Source of the DNA: Bacteroidaceae bacterium
Lineage (GTDB): Bacteria; Bacteroidota; Bacteroidia; Bacteroidales; Bacteroidaceae
NCBI GenBank assembly: GCA_017448825.1
Contig: JAFSKR010000056.1
Location: 1 to 55,257 of the forward strand
Length of the DNA: 55,257 nt
Reading direction: 5' to 3'
In this document: piece by piece, positions 1 to 7,099 of the stretch
Numbering within the stretch: position 1 is the stretch's first letter
Layout: every line of letters begins with the position of its first letter
Program-made: the position numbers and the translations under genes
The notes under the pieces: generated by a model
What the model was told of the DNA's origin: nothing
Seen by the model: only the letters and a program-made list of their open reading frames with translations
The model's database searches: none

Positions 1-1010
1 TTCCAACGTGGTCACCTTGTCGGGTATCACCACCTCTTCCAAATCCACACAATTGGCAAAGGCACGATAACCTATCGTGCGAACGTTATCGCCAATCACC
101 AACTCTGACAATTTGGAACAATTCATAAACGCCCCTGCCCCAATGGAAGTCACGCCTTCACCAATAGCCACTTGGGTCATCGCTGTACAGCCTTTGAAAG
201 CCTCAGAACCAATAGTAAGGGTGCTGGCTGGAATGGTGATTCCTTTTAGTGCCGTACAGCCAGAAAAGGCGGTTGACCCTATACTCTCAACCGTATTGGG
301 GATGGTCAGGGTGGACAACCTTGTACAACCGATAAAGCAGCCACCACCAATGACAGAACACCCATCTTTAATAGTCAAATTCTTCAAACTGGTACAATTT
401 TTGAATACATCTGTCCCCATCGCAGTCATCCCCGCACCGATTACCAAGGTTTCCAAAGCTGTACAGCCACTAAACGTTTCAGCTTCATTGAAAAGGGAAC
501 TTTCACGTTCCAACGTGGTCACCTTGTCGGGAATCACCACCTCTTCCAAATTCACACAATTGGCGAAGGCACGGTAACCTATCGTACGAACATTACTACC
601 AATTTCCAACTCTGACAATTTGGAACAATTCATAAACGCCCCAACCCCGATGGAAGTCACACCTTCACCAATAGTCGCTTTAGTCATTGCTATACATCCA
701 TAGAAAGCATTAGAACCAATAGTAAGGCAGCTTGCAGGGATGGTCAGGGTTGACAACCTTGTACAACCGCTAAAGCAGCCTGCTCCAATGACAGAACACC
801 CGTCCTTGATGGTCACATTCTTCAAACTGGTGCAATCCTTAAATACATTTGTTCCCATTGTGGTCATCCCTGCACCTATTACCACGGTTTCCAGAGCCGT
901 ACAGCCACTAAACGTTTCGGCTTCATTGAATAGAGAATTCTCACGTTCTAACGTGGTCACATTGTCAGGAATCACCACCTCTGTCAACTCGTCGCAGCCA
1001 GCGAAAGCAC
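1..1010 (-). repeat. Long tandem coding repeats inside the BspA-type gene
   Basis: Near-identical DNA starts at 1, 508 and 946, giving periods of 507 bp (169 codons) and 438 bp (146 codons). The 69-bp difference is exactly 23 codons, one leucine-rich repeat, so the longer unit carries one extra repeat (protein segment starting NTVESIGSTAF). This is the pattern expected from recombination between repeats. Confidence 0.85.
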
Positions 1011-1305
1011 GGTAGCCGATACTCACGACATTGCTGCCGATGCTTATGCTCTGCAAGTGGATACACTTGTTGAAAGCCTGGGCAGCAATGCCCGTCACGG
1101 TATAGTCAATTTCGTTATACGTCACCGTTTCCGGGATGGTGATAGCTCCGGTGTAAGACTCGTCGCTGGAAGTGACACTGACCGTCTTTGTGTTTTTGTT
1201 GATGGCGTAGCAAACCCCATCCACCTGAAAATCAGAGGCAATCAAAGGAAGCGACAACACAAGTCCCATGCCTATGAGTACCGATTTAAGTAACATTTTT
1301 TTCAT
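1..1305 (-). CDS. BspA-type leucine-rich repeat surface protein, C-terminus beyond the window
   Basis: The minus-strand frame is open from an ATG at 1305 to the left edge without a stop, so at least 435 residues are present and the C-terminus is missing. A hydrophobic signal peptide (MKKMLLKSVLIG...) is followed by a short N-terminal region and then about 23-residue repeats of the form 'tIGxxAFxxCxxLxxvtIp', the BspA/TpLRR (LRR_5) class. These are usually surface-exposed adhesins or binding proteins in oral and gut Bacteroidales and treponemes. The coding sequence itself is built from long tandem units: the same segment begins at positions 1, 508 and 946. A T9SS or other anchoring tail may lie outside the window. 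The family call is secure; the ligand is unknown. Confidence 0.88.
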   Translation of the reverse strand, partial: MKKMLLKSVLIGMGLVLSLPLIASDFQVDGVCYAINKNTKTVSVTSSDESYTGAITIPETVTYNEIDYTVTGIAAQAFNKCIHLQSISIGSNVVSIGYRAFAGCDELTEVVIPDNVTTLERENSLFNEAETFSGCTALETVVIGAGMTTMGTNVFKDCTSLKNVTIKDGCSVIGAGCFSGCTRLSTLTIPASCLTIGSNAFYGCIAMTKATIGEGVTSIGVGAFMNCSKLSELEIGSNVRTIGYRAFANCVNLEEVVIPDKVTTLERESSLFNEAETFSGCTALETLVIGAGMTAMGTDVFKNCTSLKNLTIKDGCSVIGGGCFIGCTRLSTLTIPNTVESIGSTAFSGCTALKGITIPASTLTIGSEAFKGCTAMTQVAIGEGVTSIGAGAFMNCSKLSELVIGDNVRTIGYRAFANCVDLEEVVIPDKVTTLE

Positions 1306-1951
1306 GCGTTTTAGATATTTTTTGTACCCCTGCCAGTCCCCACAAAGGTTGATAAGTACAATATTCACACAAGAAGCGTGGAACTGTATGTCCACATCTT
1401 CAAGCTGAAGGCCCTGAGAATCGCCCGAATAACAAAGATGGTTTAATTAAGCAGTTCCACGCAATAATGCGTGAAGCCGCTATGTCTGTCTTCTGTTATT
1501 CGAGTATGGCAAGTGTGGCACACGAGCCTTCTCAAAATTTGCAATGATTGAAAATTTCTCAGGTTTTCAGCTTGCAAGAAAGAGCATAACGCTTCTATTT
1601 ACCAATAAGCCACGGCACCGAAGCACCGCAGAGAGTGTTGCCACTCATTCGGGGACAAATTAACGAAGAAACTCCGAAACCCGCAAACTTTTCTCCAACT
1701 TTTTTCAAAAAGGCACAAAAAAAGGCACAAAGCAAAAACTTTGTGCCTACATTTTTTATTTAAGGGTTGGGGCTGAACATCGAAAGTGCCGCATGGTACT
1801 TTCTGAGGGCATTAGCATAGGGTTAAACCGACGTGGGGCACGTCGGCAGAGCCAAACGAGTTTGGGCTCTGCTCTCGCTTACTCGCTGCTTTTTGTTCTC
1901 TCTGTGTGGCATGGGGGGATTATCTCTTCTTATTTTTCTTACTGAAAAGGT
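1306..1951. other. Gene-free stretch with interlocked inverted repeats
   Basis: No convincing gene is seen. An 11-bp inverted repeat (1376-1386 with 1452-1462, GCGTGGAACTG) interlocks with a 9-bp one (1426-1434 with 1494-1502, CGAATAACA), a pseudoknot-type order. A local hairpin (1458-1462 with 1469-1473, CACGC) competes for the same bases. The region is the presumed leader or promoter region of the minus-strand BspA gene. It also carries one copy of the 99-bp repeat (1748-1846). Confidence 0.5.
1748..1846. repeat. 99-bp direct repeat, copy 1 (left of the toxin-antitoxin pair)
   Basis: This sequence recurs at 2619-2717 in the same orientation with only a few mismatches. Both copies end in a palindrome, CCGACGTG-gggg/cccc-CACGTCGG. 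The two copies bracket the toxin-antitoxin module and its promoter. Confidence 0.85.
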
Positions 1952-2263
1952 TTATTTCGTCTGTCTGGCTTGAGCCTTTGGCTCGCGTCTAGTATCCCAA
2001 AAGGCGGCAATGTGAAGCGTATCGTCCTTGACATAATAGACTATCTTGTTGAGCTGACGCACGATAATACTGCGATAGGTTTGCTTGCGATGAGCGAAAA
2101 GGGGGTCTATTTTGCCCATCGTTGGCATATCGGCGAGAGAAAGCGTAGCCTGTTCCACCTCGTCCATGAATTCCTGTCGGATGCGCTCGCCAAAGTCTCG
2201 CAAGACGTATTCCTCCACCTGATGCAACTGAGCGGCGGCCCGTTTATGCCAGTGTATCTTCAT
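1952..2263 (-). CDS. RelE/ParE-family toxin
   Basis: This 103-residue protein has the size and pattern of RelE/ParE toxins: an N-terminal 'A..QL..v..Yv...fG...a..F..ev' helix pair, a central 'tyRsIIVrqlnKIvYyv' strand region and a C-terminal 'i.aFWDTRReP' motif. Family members either cleave ribosome-bound mRNA (RelE) or poison gyrase (ParE); the sequence alone does not decide which. Its ATG overlaps the antitoxin stop by four bases (ATGA), so the pair is translationally coupled. The type II toxin-antitoxin call is strong, the biochemical target open. Confidence 0.85.
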   Translation of the reverse strand: MKIHWHKRAAAQLHQVEEYVLRDFGERIRQEFMDEVEQATLSLADMPTMGKIDPLFAHRKQTYRSIIVRQLNKIVYYVKDDTLHIAAFWDTRREPKAQARQTK

Positions 2264-2505
2264 ACGGTTACTTTTTCCTTGTGGTGGAAGACCTCATCGT
2301 TGGTCAGATAGTCGCCGGCCTCAAAAGCTGCTTCTGCCTCGTCGAGCATATCGTCAATCTCCTGCATGGTGTAGGGGCGTAACTGCTCGCTTTCTTCCTT
2401 CTTGCTGTACTCAATAAGGTGCTCACCCACCCAGCGCATATTACTTGGCGAGAGTGTACCATAGAGATAGTCGAGAAGACTTGTCAATGTTGCTGTACTC
2501 ATCAT
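2260..2505 (-). CDS. Antitoxin of the ParE/RelE pair
   Basis: An 81-residue acidic protein (MMSTATLTSLLDYLYGTL...) lies directly upstream of, and overlaps by four bases, the toxin gene. The C-terminal half is rich in Glu and Asp ('MQEIDDMLDEAEAAFEAGD'), as in toxin-neutralising antitoxin tails. An in-frame ATG at 2526 would lengthen it, but the -7 promoter box lies at 2531-2538, so transcription should begin at about 2524-2525 and exclude that codon; the ATG at 2505 (or 2502) is therefore preferred. A typical DNA-binding fold cannot be assigned by eye. Function is inferred mainly from position. Confidence 0.78.
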   Translation of the reverse strand: MMSTATLTSLLDYLYGTLSPSNMRWVGEHLIEYSKKEESEQLRPYTMQEIDDMLDEAEAAFEAGDYLTNDEVFHHKEKVTV

Positions 2506-2530
2506 TTTCCCTTTTTTGAGTTTCATGCTG

Positions 2531-2561
2531 CAAAGATACACAAATCGAGCGAAACCGCAAA
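2531..2561 (-). promoter_or_regulatory. Bacteroidetes promoter of the toxin-antitoxin operon
   Basis: On the minus strand a TTTG (2558-2561) is followed after 19 bases by TATCTTTG (2531-2538), matching the Bacteroidetes -33/-7 consensus exactly. The position decides the antitoxin start. Confidence 0.75.
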
Positions 2562-2618
2562 GGAAAAAACATTTTTCTTTGTTCTTTTGTGAGGGAGGTT
2601 GGTTGACACACCCTCCTC

Positions 2619-2717
2619 TACATTTTTTATTTAAGGGTTGGGGCTGAACATCGAAAGTGCCGCATGGTGCTTTCTGAGGGCATTTGCATAGGGTTAAACC
2701 GACGTGCCCCACGTCGG
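2619..2717. repeat. 99-bp direct repeat, copy 2 (right of the toxin-antitoxin pair)
   Basis: Second copy of the element at 1748-1846, offset by 871 bp. It runs into two further imperfect copies of the terminal palindrome. Confidence 0.85.
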
Positions 2718-2763
2718 TCGACCGATGTGGGGCACGTCGGTCAATCGGTGTGGGGCACGTCGG
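2699..2763. repeat. Triple palindromic repeat (CGACGTGGGGCACGTCGG type)
   Basis: Three successive units, each ending in CACGTCGG and containing GTGGGGCAC or its complement, lie just downstream of the alkaline phosphatase stop. They can form stable hairpins and may terminate transcription of the minus-strand phosphatase gene, although no T-run follows immediately. Confidence 0.7.
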
Positions 2764-2787
2764 TTTTGGGGTCAAAAAGAGTCCCGT

Positions 2788-4494
2788 TTAGTGGTTGGCG
2801 ATGTCGATGGCATTGCCCACACAGCTGCTGGGTTGCTGGATGTTGAGCAACGCACAGATGGTGGGGGCGATGTCCACGACATGATAGGTTTGGTTGTCCC
2901 ATGCGTGGCGAACGCCCTTGCCCATCACGATGAAGGGGATGTGGGCATCGTAGGGGCTCCACACAGAGTGGTTGGTGCCGATGGGGATGCCGTCATACTT
3001 AGGCTGATAGCCATCGTCGAAGTCTTCCGTCACGTTTCCTTCCAGGATGATGGCAATGTCACCGCTCCGCTTCGGATTGTAGCCATTGATGACCATCGTC
3101 CGCACTGGCTCGGGCACATAGTCGGGAATCTTCTTCAAATCGAAAGCATACGCCACATTTTCTTTCTCTTCCAGCAGTTCGATGACACGTTCTTTCATCT
3201 TCTCCTTCAATGCCTTCGGATGGCCGTCCCTGCACACCTTCGCGATCACCGTGTCGTTGAAGAACACCTGCTCACACTCCAAGGAGTGAATCACCTTCAC
3301 GGCATCATACTCCACCGTGTTGATTTTCAGTTTCATCTTCGGGTCATCGGTGGTCAGCCCGAACTCCTTCGTCAGTGTCTCGTTCAGTTCTCTCAACACT
3401 TGGTAATATGGCCACGTCTGGGCTGGGATGCCATGCTCGCGGCGGAACTGCACGTTGTGGCTACCTGCATGGTCGGCACTGAGGAATGCTACCCACTCGC
3501 CCTTGCCCACATGCTGGTCGAGCGCATCGAACAGGCGTTTCAGGTCTTGGTCCAGATGCAGATAGGTGTCTTCCACCCACGGCGCGTTGGGACCCACCTT
3601 GTGGCCTATCATGTCGGTGGTGGAGAAGCTGATGGCCAAGAAATCGGTCACTCCCTTGGGGTTATTGCCCAATTGCTCCCCCTCGATGGCGGCAATCGCC
3701 ATGTCGGCGGTGTAGGTGTTGCCATAGGGCGAATACTTCAGGATTGTCCCTGTCCGCTGGTCGTAGTAAGGCTCGTCCAAGCCTCCCGACTGCTCGTAGG
3801 TCTCGGCATCGTACATCAAGTCCCAGAAGTGCTGCTCGTCTTTCTTGTTCTTCGTCGTCTTGTCCAGATACATCCGCCCTAACTTCTTGGCGTTGAAGTC
3901 CCGCACCCACTTGGGCAGTTCCGTCATGTAGTAGGTGGACGAAATCCAGTCCATGCTCTCGCTGTCCATCCAGTAGGCGGCGTTGGCACAGTGTCCGCCC
4001 GGCAAGACAGAGGCGCGGTCCTTGATGCTGACGCTGACCACCTTCGAACGGAAATTGGTGGCCAGCCGCAACTCGTCGCCCATCGTCGTGCAGAGCAGCC
4101 GATGTGGCGAAGCCTGCCCCTCGGTGCGGTCTGTTCCCACGCCCTTCACGCTTCGGTCTCTCACGGGCGTACTCCACTTCCCGTCGAAGTACATGCTGTT
4201 GGCGATGATGCCGCTGAAAGCTGGCACCGTACCCGTATAGACCGCTGTGTGCCCCACCGCCGTCACCGTCGGAACGTAGTTGATGCTGAGCCGGTTACAG
4301 TTGTAACCCTCTGTCATCATGCGCTTGAATCCACCCTCGCAGTAACGGTCGTTATACCTCACCAGATAGTCCCAGCGCATCTGGTCCACCATGATGCCCA
4401 CCACCAGTCGGGGGCGTTGTTGCAACTCCTTTTGTGCACGAAGCACTGGTGTGGCCATACAAAGCGCCACTAAACACATGAAAAACTTTTTCAT
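2788..4494 (-). CDS. Secreted PafA/PhoK-type alkaline phosphatase
   Basis: 568 residues from ATG 4494, which begins a clear signal peptide (MKKFFMCLVALCMATPVLRAQ); upstream in-frame codons would hide it. The mature part has the type I phosphodiesterase/nucleotide pyrophosphatase-like fold signature: the metal-ligand Asp in 'GIMVDQMRWDYL' near residue 37, the nucleophilic Thr region 'YVPTVTAVGHTAVYTG' near 76-78, and 'FLSADHAGSHN' plus a C-terminal 'HIPFIVMGKG' with 'DIAPTICALLNI'. PafA of Flavobacterium and Bacteroidetes hydrolyses phosphomonoesters in the periplasm, often without phosphate repression. No pho box was recognised. Alkaline phosphatase superfamily certain; phosphomonoesterase rather than diesterase likely. 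Confidence 0.88.
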   Translation of the reverse strand: MKKFFMCLVALCMATPVLRAQKELQQRPRLVVGIMVDQMRWDYLVRYNDRYCEGGFKRMMTEGYNCNRLSINYVPTVTAVGHTAVYTGTVPAFSGIIANSMYFDGKWSTPVRDRSVKGVGTDRTEGQASPHRLLCTTMGDELRLATNFRSKVVSVSIKDRASVLPGGHCANAAYWMDSESMDWISSTYYMTELPKWVRDFNAKKLGRMYLDKTTKNKKDEQHFWDLMYDAETYEQSGGLDEPYYDQRTGTILKYSPYGNTYTADMAIAAIEGEQLGNNPKGVTDFLAISFSTTDMIGHKVGPNAPWVEDTYLHLDQDLKRLFDALDQHVGKGEWVAFLSADHAGSHNVQFRREHGIPAQTWPYYQVLRELNETLTKEFGLTTDDPKMKLKINTVEYDAVKVIHSLECEQVFFNDTVIAKVCRDGHPKALKEKMKERVIELLEEKENVAYAFDLKKIPDYVPEPVRTMVINGYNPKRSGDIAIILEGNVTEDFDDGYQPKYDGIPIGTNHSVWSPYDAHIPFIVMGKGVRHAWDNQTYHVVDIAPTICALLNIQQPSSCVGNAIDIANH

Positions 4495-4550
4495 AATCAG
4501 TCTTTTAATTTCGAGGGAGAAAGATAGAAAAAAATAATTTTGAATTCTTA

Positions 4551-5570
4551 TCACAAACGGATTCCAAAGAAGAAACGGGCATACCCTTTCACCTGCCTCG
4601 TGTAGTGGTCGAGATTGCCAAACAGTGTGGAGTTAACCACGAGCGTGGAGCCTACAAAGTATTTGGGATTGATGGTATAGACCACCGCCCCACGGCTGTT
4701 GATAATCATTTCGGGGAAATGATACGACTCCGACCTCTTCTCGCCGTTCATCTCGACACTGTTGCTGTTAAAGATGATGACGTTGGGCTGTGCTGAGAGG
4801 TGGAAGAGCCATCGTTTAGCGACAAGGTTGTAGCCGTAGCCACCACCGATGGCGAAATTGCCCACATAGATTCGTGCCTTCCCCATTTCGGTCGGTGTGT
4901 CGCCTGTCGTTTTGATGCTGCCGCCCTGATAAGAGAAGCCCGCCAACCATGAACCTGCCGAACGCTTCTGGATGTAGGACTGCGTGAAAGCGGCGGGATA
5001 GGAGAAATGGCGATGATTGAACGCATAGTAGCCCGTGACAGACAGCGCCGCCATACGGAGGTAACCCTTGTTCAGATGATACGTTAGGTCATTCTGGGTA
5101 ATGTCGCCTGAAAGCGTCTTGGACAGCTGGTAGCCCGCCTCGATGCCGAATCGGTTGGCGTATGCATTGAGGTTGAACTCCATGTCCTTGTTCCTGCCAC
5201 TCAGACGGGCAGGGTTGATAGCCATACCTGCGGACAATCCCATATAGTTCACGCCTACGCTGAGGGTGGCACGCATGTCGGTTTTGAGCTTGGCACGGAT
5301 GTCGTTTCCATCCACCGTATTTTTGGCATGAATATAATTGCCCGACAGGTTGCCCCTCAACTTCAGCATCAGCCGGCTCTCAGGACGCTTAATATAGAGC
5401 GTGTCGTAAGTCCCCTTCTCATAGTTCTTGCGCAACACGCTGTCAACCTTTTGCCCCGTGACACTCATCCGCTCGCGCATCACCTCACGTCTGCTCTGCG
5501 CAAAAGTCGTGGTCGTGATGGCGAGCATGACCATCACGACCGCCCACATCCTGGCATTTTTCTTTCTCAT
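4551..5570 (-). CDS. DUF4421 outer-membrane protein
   Basis: 339 residues from ATG 5570. A signal peptide (RMWAVVMVMLAITTTTFAQ) precedes 'DTLYIKRPESRLMLKLRGNLSG', a typical opening of the DUF4421 family found in Bacteroidales. The rest alternates short amphipathic segments and turns and ends in '...VKGYARFFFGIRL', consistent with an outer-membrane beta-barrel whose last strand ends in aromatic and basic residues. The start was chosen because the upstream extension lacks a signal sequence and a -7 box lies at 5636-5643. It ends 56 bp before the alkaline phosphatase start, so the two may be cotranscribed. The role is unknown. Confidence 0.82.
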   Translation of the reverse strand: MRKKNARMWAVVMVMLAITTTTFAQSRREVMRERMSVTGQKVDSVLRKNYEKGTYDTLYIKRPESRLMLKLRGNLSGNYIHAKNTVDGNDIRAKLKTDMRATLSVGVNYMGLSAGMAINPARLSGRNKDMEFNLNAYANRFGIEAGYQLSKTLSGDITQNDLTYHLNKGYLRMAALSVTGYYAFNHRHFSYPAAFTQSYIQKRSAGSWLAGFSYQGGSIKTTGDTPTEMGKARIYVGNFAIGGGYGYNLVAKRWLFHLSAQPNVIIFNSNSVEMNGEKRSESYHFPEMIINSRGAVVYTINPKYFVGSTLVVNSTLFGNLDHYTRQVKGYARFFFGIRL

Positions 5571-5635
5571 ATCTTTTAGTTTTTGTTTTTTGTCATTTAG
5601 GGCAATAACCGTCCGTGTTCTGATGAACCAGGGAC

Positions 5636-5643
5636 AAAGGTAC
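5636..5643 (-). promoter_or_regulatory. -7 promoter box for the DUF4421 gene
   Basis: TACCTTTG on the minus strand, about 65 bp upstream of ATG 5570, matches TAnnTTTG. No TTTG is present at the usual -33 spacing, so this is a weaker call. Confidence 0.45.
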
Positions 5644-5744
5644 TCATTTTTCTTGGAACAGACCGATGACAACAAAGGATATGAGCCAAAGAATCTGCCA
5701 GTTTTCCACTTTTTTCACCCAAATTCCACTTTTTTCACACTTTT

Positions 5745-5776
5745 TTTGTTGAATTAAATAAAAAGCTCTATATTTG
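5745..5776 (+). promoter_or_regulatory. Promoter reading into the gene-free 5.8-6.2 kb stretch
   Basis: TTTG (5745-5748), 20-base spacer and TATATTTG (5769-5776) match the Bacteroidetes consensus. Transcription would begin near 5783. The next coding start is about 450 bp away, which supports an RNA gene or a very long leader. Confidence 0.7.
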
Positions 5777-5782
5777 CAACCG

Positions 5783-6165
5783 ACTAAGCCAGTCCCGTCA
5801 ATCGACCTACAATGGTCGAGTACGACAAGACCGGGCGGAGTCGAAATTACATCGATGGAACGAGGCCGAGAACACCATTTGTAAGGACGGTCTTGGGAAA
5901 GGCGTTTACGGGCGTTACTGTTCTGTGTCTTCAAACTTCGCAACTTTGAATCGTATCACAGAGGTAATGCAACGGAACGTCTGCGTGGGTGAATTATATC
6001 CATATTATTGTTATACATATTTTATAATATGTGTATGTACAGTAATAGTAATCGTATATAATCACTTGGCGTGGGCTGGCTGCGTTGCTTATCCTTGATA
6101 CGGGGCAATGCGAAGGCCTGAAGACAGGGATGGGCGGAAGTAGAAAACTCCCCATGCCTTTTTTG
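5783..6165 (+). ncRNA. Candidate structured non-coding RNA, about 380 nt, family not recognised
   Basis: No credible ORF covers this stretch on either strand. From the predicted start, complementary segments nest almost without conflict: a long-range helix 5787-5795 with 6073-6081 (AGCCAGTCC with GGGCTGGCT, one wobble); hairpin 5802-5807/5814-5819; helix 5827-5833/5888-5894 enclosing 5847-5851/5880-5884 and 5855-5858/5875-5878; a rod of 5901-5906/5976-5981, 5912-5918/5964-5970, 5923-5927/5957-5961 and 5930-5935/5945-5950; an AT-rich arm 5989-5999/6056-6065; hairpin 6082-6088/6105-6111; and a final stem with T-run at 6126-6164. I could not match it to tmRNA, RNase P RNA or SRP RNA. A divergent 6S-like RNA or another Bacteroidales RNA family remains possible. 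Structure is seen in the sequence; transcription is inferred. Confidence 0.55.
6126..6164 (+). terminator. Terminator of the candidate ncRNA
   Basis: AGGGATGGG (6126-6134) pairs imperfectly with CCCATGCCT (6151-6159) and is followed by a six-T run through 6164. The loop is 16 bases, so the hairpin is moderate. Confidence 0.5.
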
Positions 6166-6235
6166 TTTCCGCTCACTTAACACAAATTATTCACGCTGAA
6201 TTTGGGAGTTCAGGAGGCGACAGACGCTGAAGCAG

Positions 6236-6742
6236 ATGAGAAGTCTCAGAATTATATCTCTTAGGTTCATGCTATTGGGGCTGCTTGTTCTTTGTGTAAG
6301 CAGCAGACTTCATGCCCAACAAAAAGAAAAAAAACATTATTGGCATGAAATAGGCGTTGGAATTGGAAAGGCTATAGAGTGGCATGGAGGCAATAACACT
6401 GAAACTCATAGCGTGTGTGACTTCCTCTATTTCTGCCATGTTAGCAAGAGCATTAGTATTGGTGGAAGTTTCGGATATTCTCTGCACGATAAAGCGGACG
6501 ATTACAATGATAAAAGTTCGGTCTATATACTTCCTGCTATAAAATGGATGTGGAAAAACGGACATATTATTCGGTTTTACACAAAAGCGGGATTTGGTAT
6601 TAGCCATTTCACACATCAGAGATATAATGAATCAGAATGGGAGCCTGCGATTCAACTTACACCTATAGGCATAGAAATCGGTAAAAAACTTTGTTTTTAT
6701 ACAGAGTTGGGGGGGGGGGTAAAAAAGGAATTGTCAATTTAG
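6236..6742 (+). CDS. Outer-membrane beta-barrel protein, reading frame shifted at an 11-G tract
   Basis: A signal peptide (MLLGLLVLCVSSRLHAQ) is followed by alternating strands typical of a small outer-membrane barrel ('HEIGVGIGKAIEW', 'SISIGGSFGYSLHD', 'FYTKAGFGISHF', 'ELGGG'). The frame as read ends at 6742 just after a run of eleven Gs (6709-6719). With 9 or 12 Gs the protein would continue as 'GIVNLGLTYRFKEKVHH' and stop at 6780, an excellent last barrel strand. The gene is therefore switched off by one base here, by true slippage or by a sequencing error. The family was not recognised. Confidence 0.65.
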   Translation: MRSLRIISLRFMLLGLLVLCVSSRLHAQQKEKKHYWHEIGVGIGKAIEWHGGNNTETHSVCDFLYFCHVSKSISIGGSFGYSLHDKADDYNDKSSVYILPAIKWMWKNGHIIRFYTKAGFGISHFTHQRYNESEWEPAIQLTPIGIEIGKKLCFYTELGGGVKKELSI

Positions 6743-6780
6743 GATTAACCTATCGATTTAAGGAAAAAGTCCATCATTAA

Positions 6781-7068
6781 AACAGACATAATTATTAATT
6801 AACTCTAAAAACAAAATGAGATAGCCTTAAGCATTGACAAGTTCAGATTTTTTCATGCTGAAGGCACAAGAACCAGATAGTAATCACTTTTTCTGAAGAG
6901 AGGGGCACGATAGTGCAGCCACTTCCCGAATACTTAATTAAAAAGGTTATATCCTTTTCTAACAAAAATTATTTATTAAACAGCGAGGAAACACGGGTAT
7001 AAGATCACAAAGAATCTTTTTTTCTTAATGAGCCTTTCCCTTTTCTCTACAAATCTTAAAAACAAAAC
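6781..7068. other. AT-rich spacer, no gene seen
   Basis: Between the barrel gene and the BACON lipoprotein I see no ORF of interest, no consensus promoter and no clear hairpin. Confidence 0.5.
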
Positions 7069-7099
7069 ATGAAAAAAAATTAACTTTTGGAGCATCTTT

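Noticed and set aside
77-1293. Plus-strand open frames over the first 1.3 kb
   Set aside because: They are antisense to the BspA-type gene; the minus strand has a signal peptide and clear leucine-rich repeats.
2704-3882. 392-codon plus-strand frame
   Set aside because: Antisense of the alkaline phosphatase, whose motifs and signal peptide are on the minus strand; the plus frame is His/Val-rich shadow sequence.
5783-6165. Assignment of the structured stretch to tmRNA, RNase P RNA or SRP RNA
   Set aside because: The conserved core sequences of these RNAs were looked for on both strands and not found.
5994-6176. Short minus-strand frame in the 5.8-6.2 kb region
   Set aside because: Tyr-rich translation of an AT-rich hairpin with no start context; the stretch is better explained as a structured RNA.
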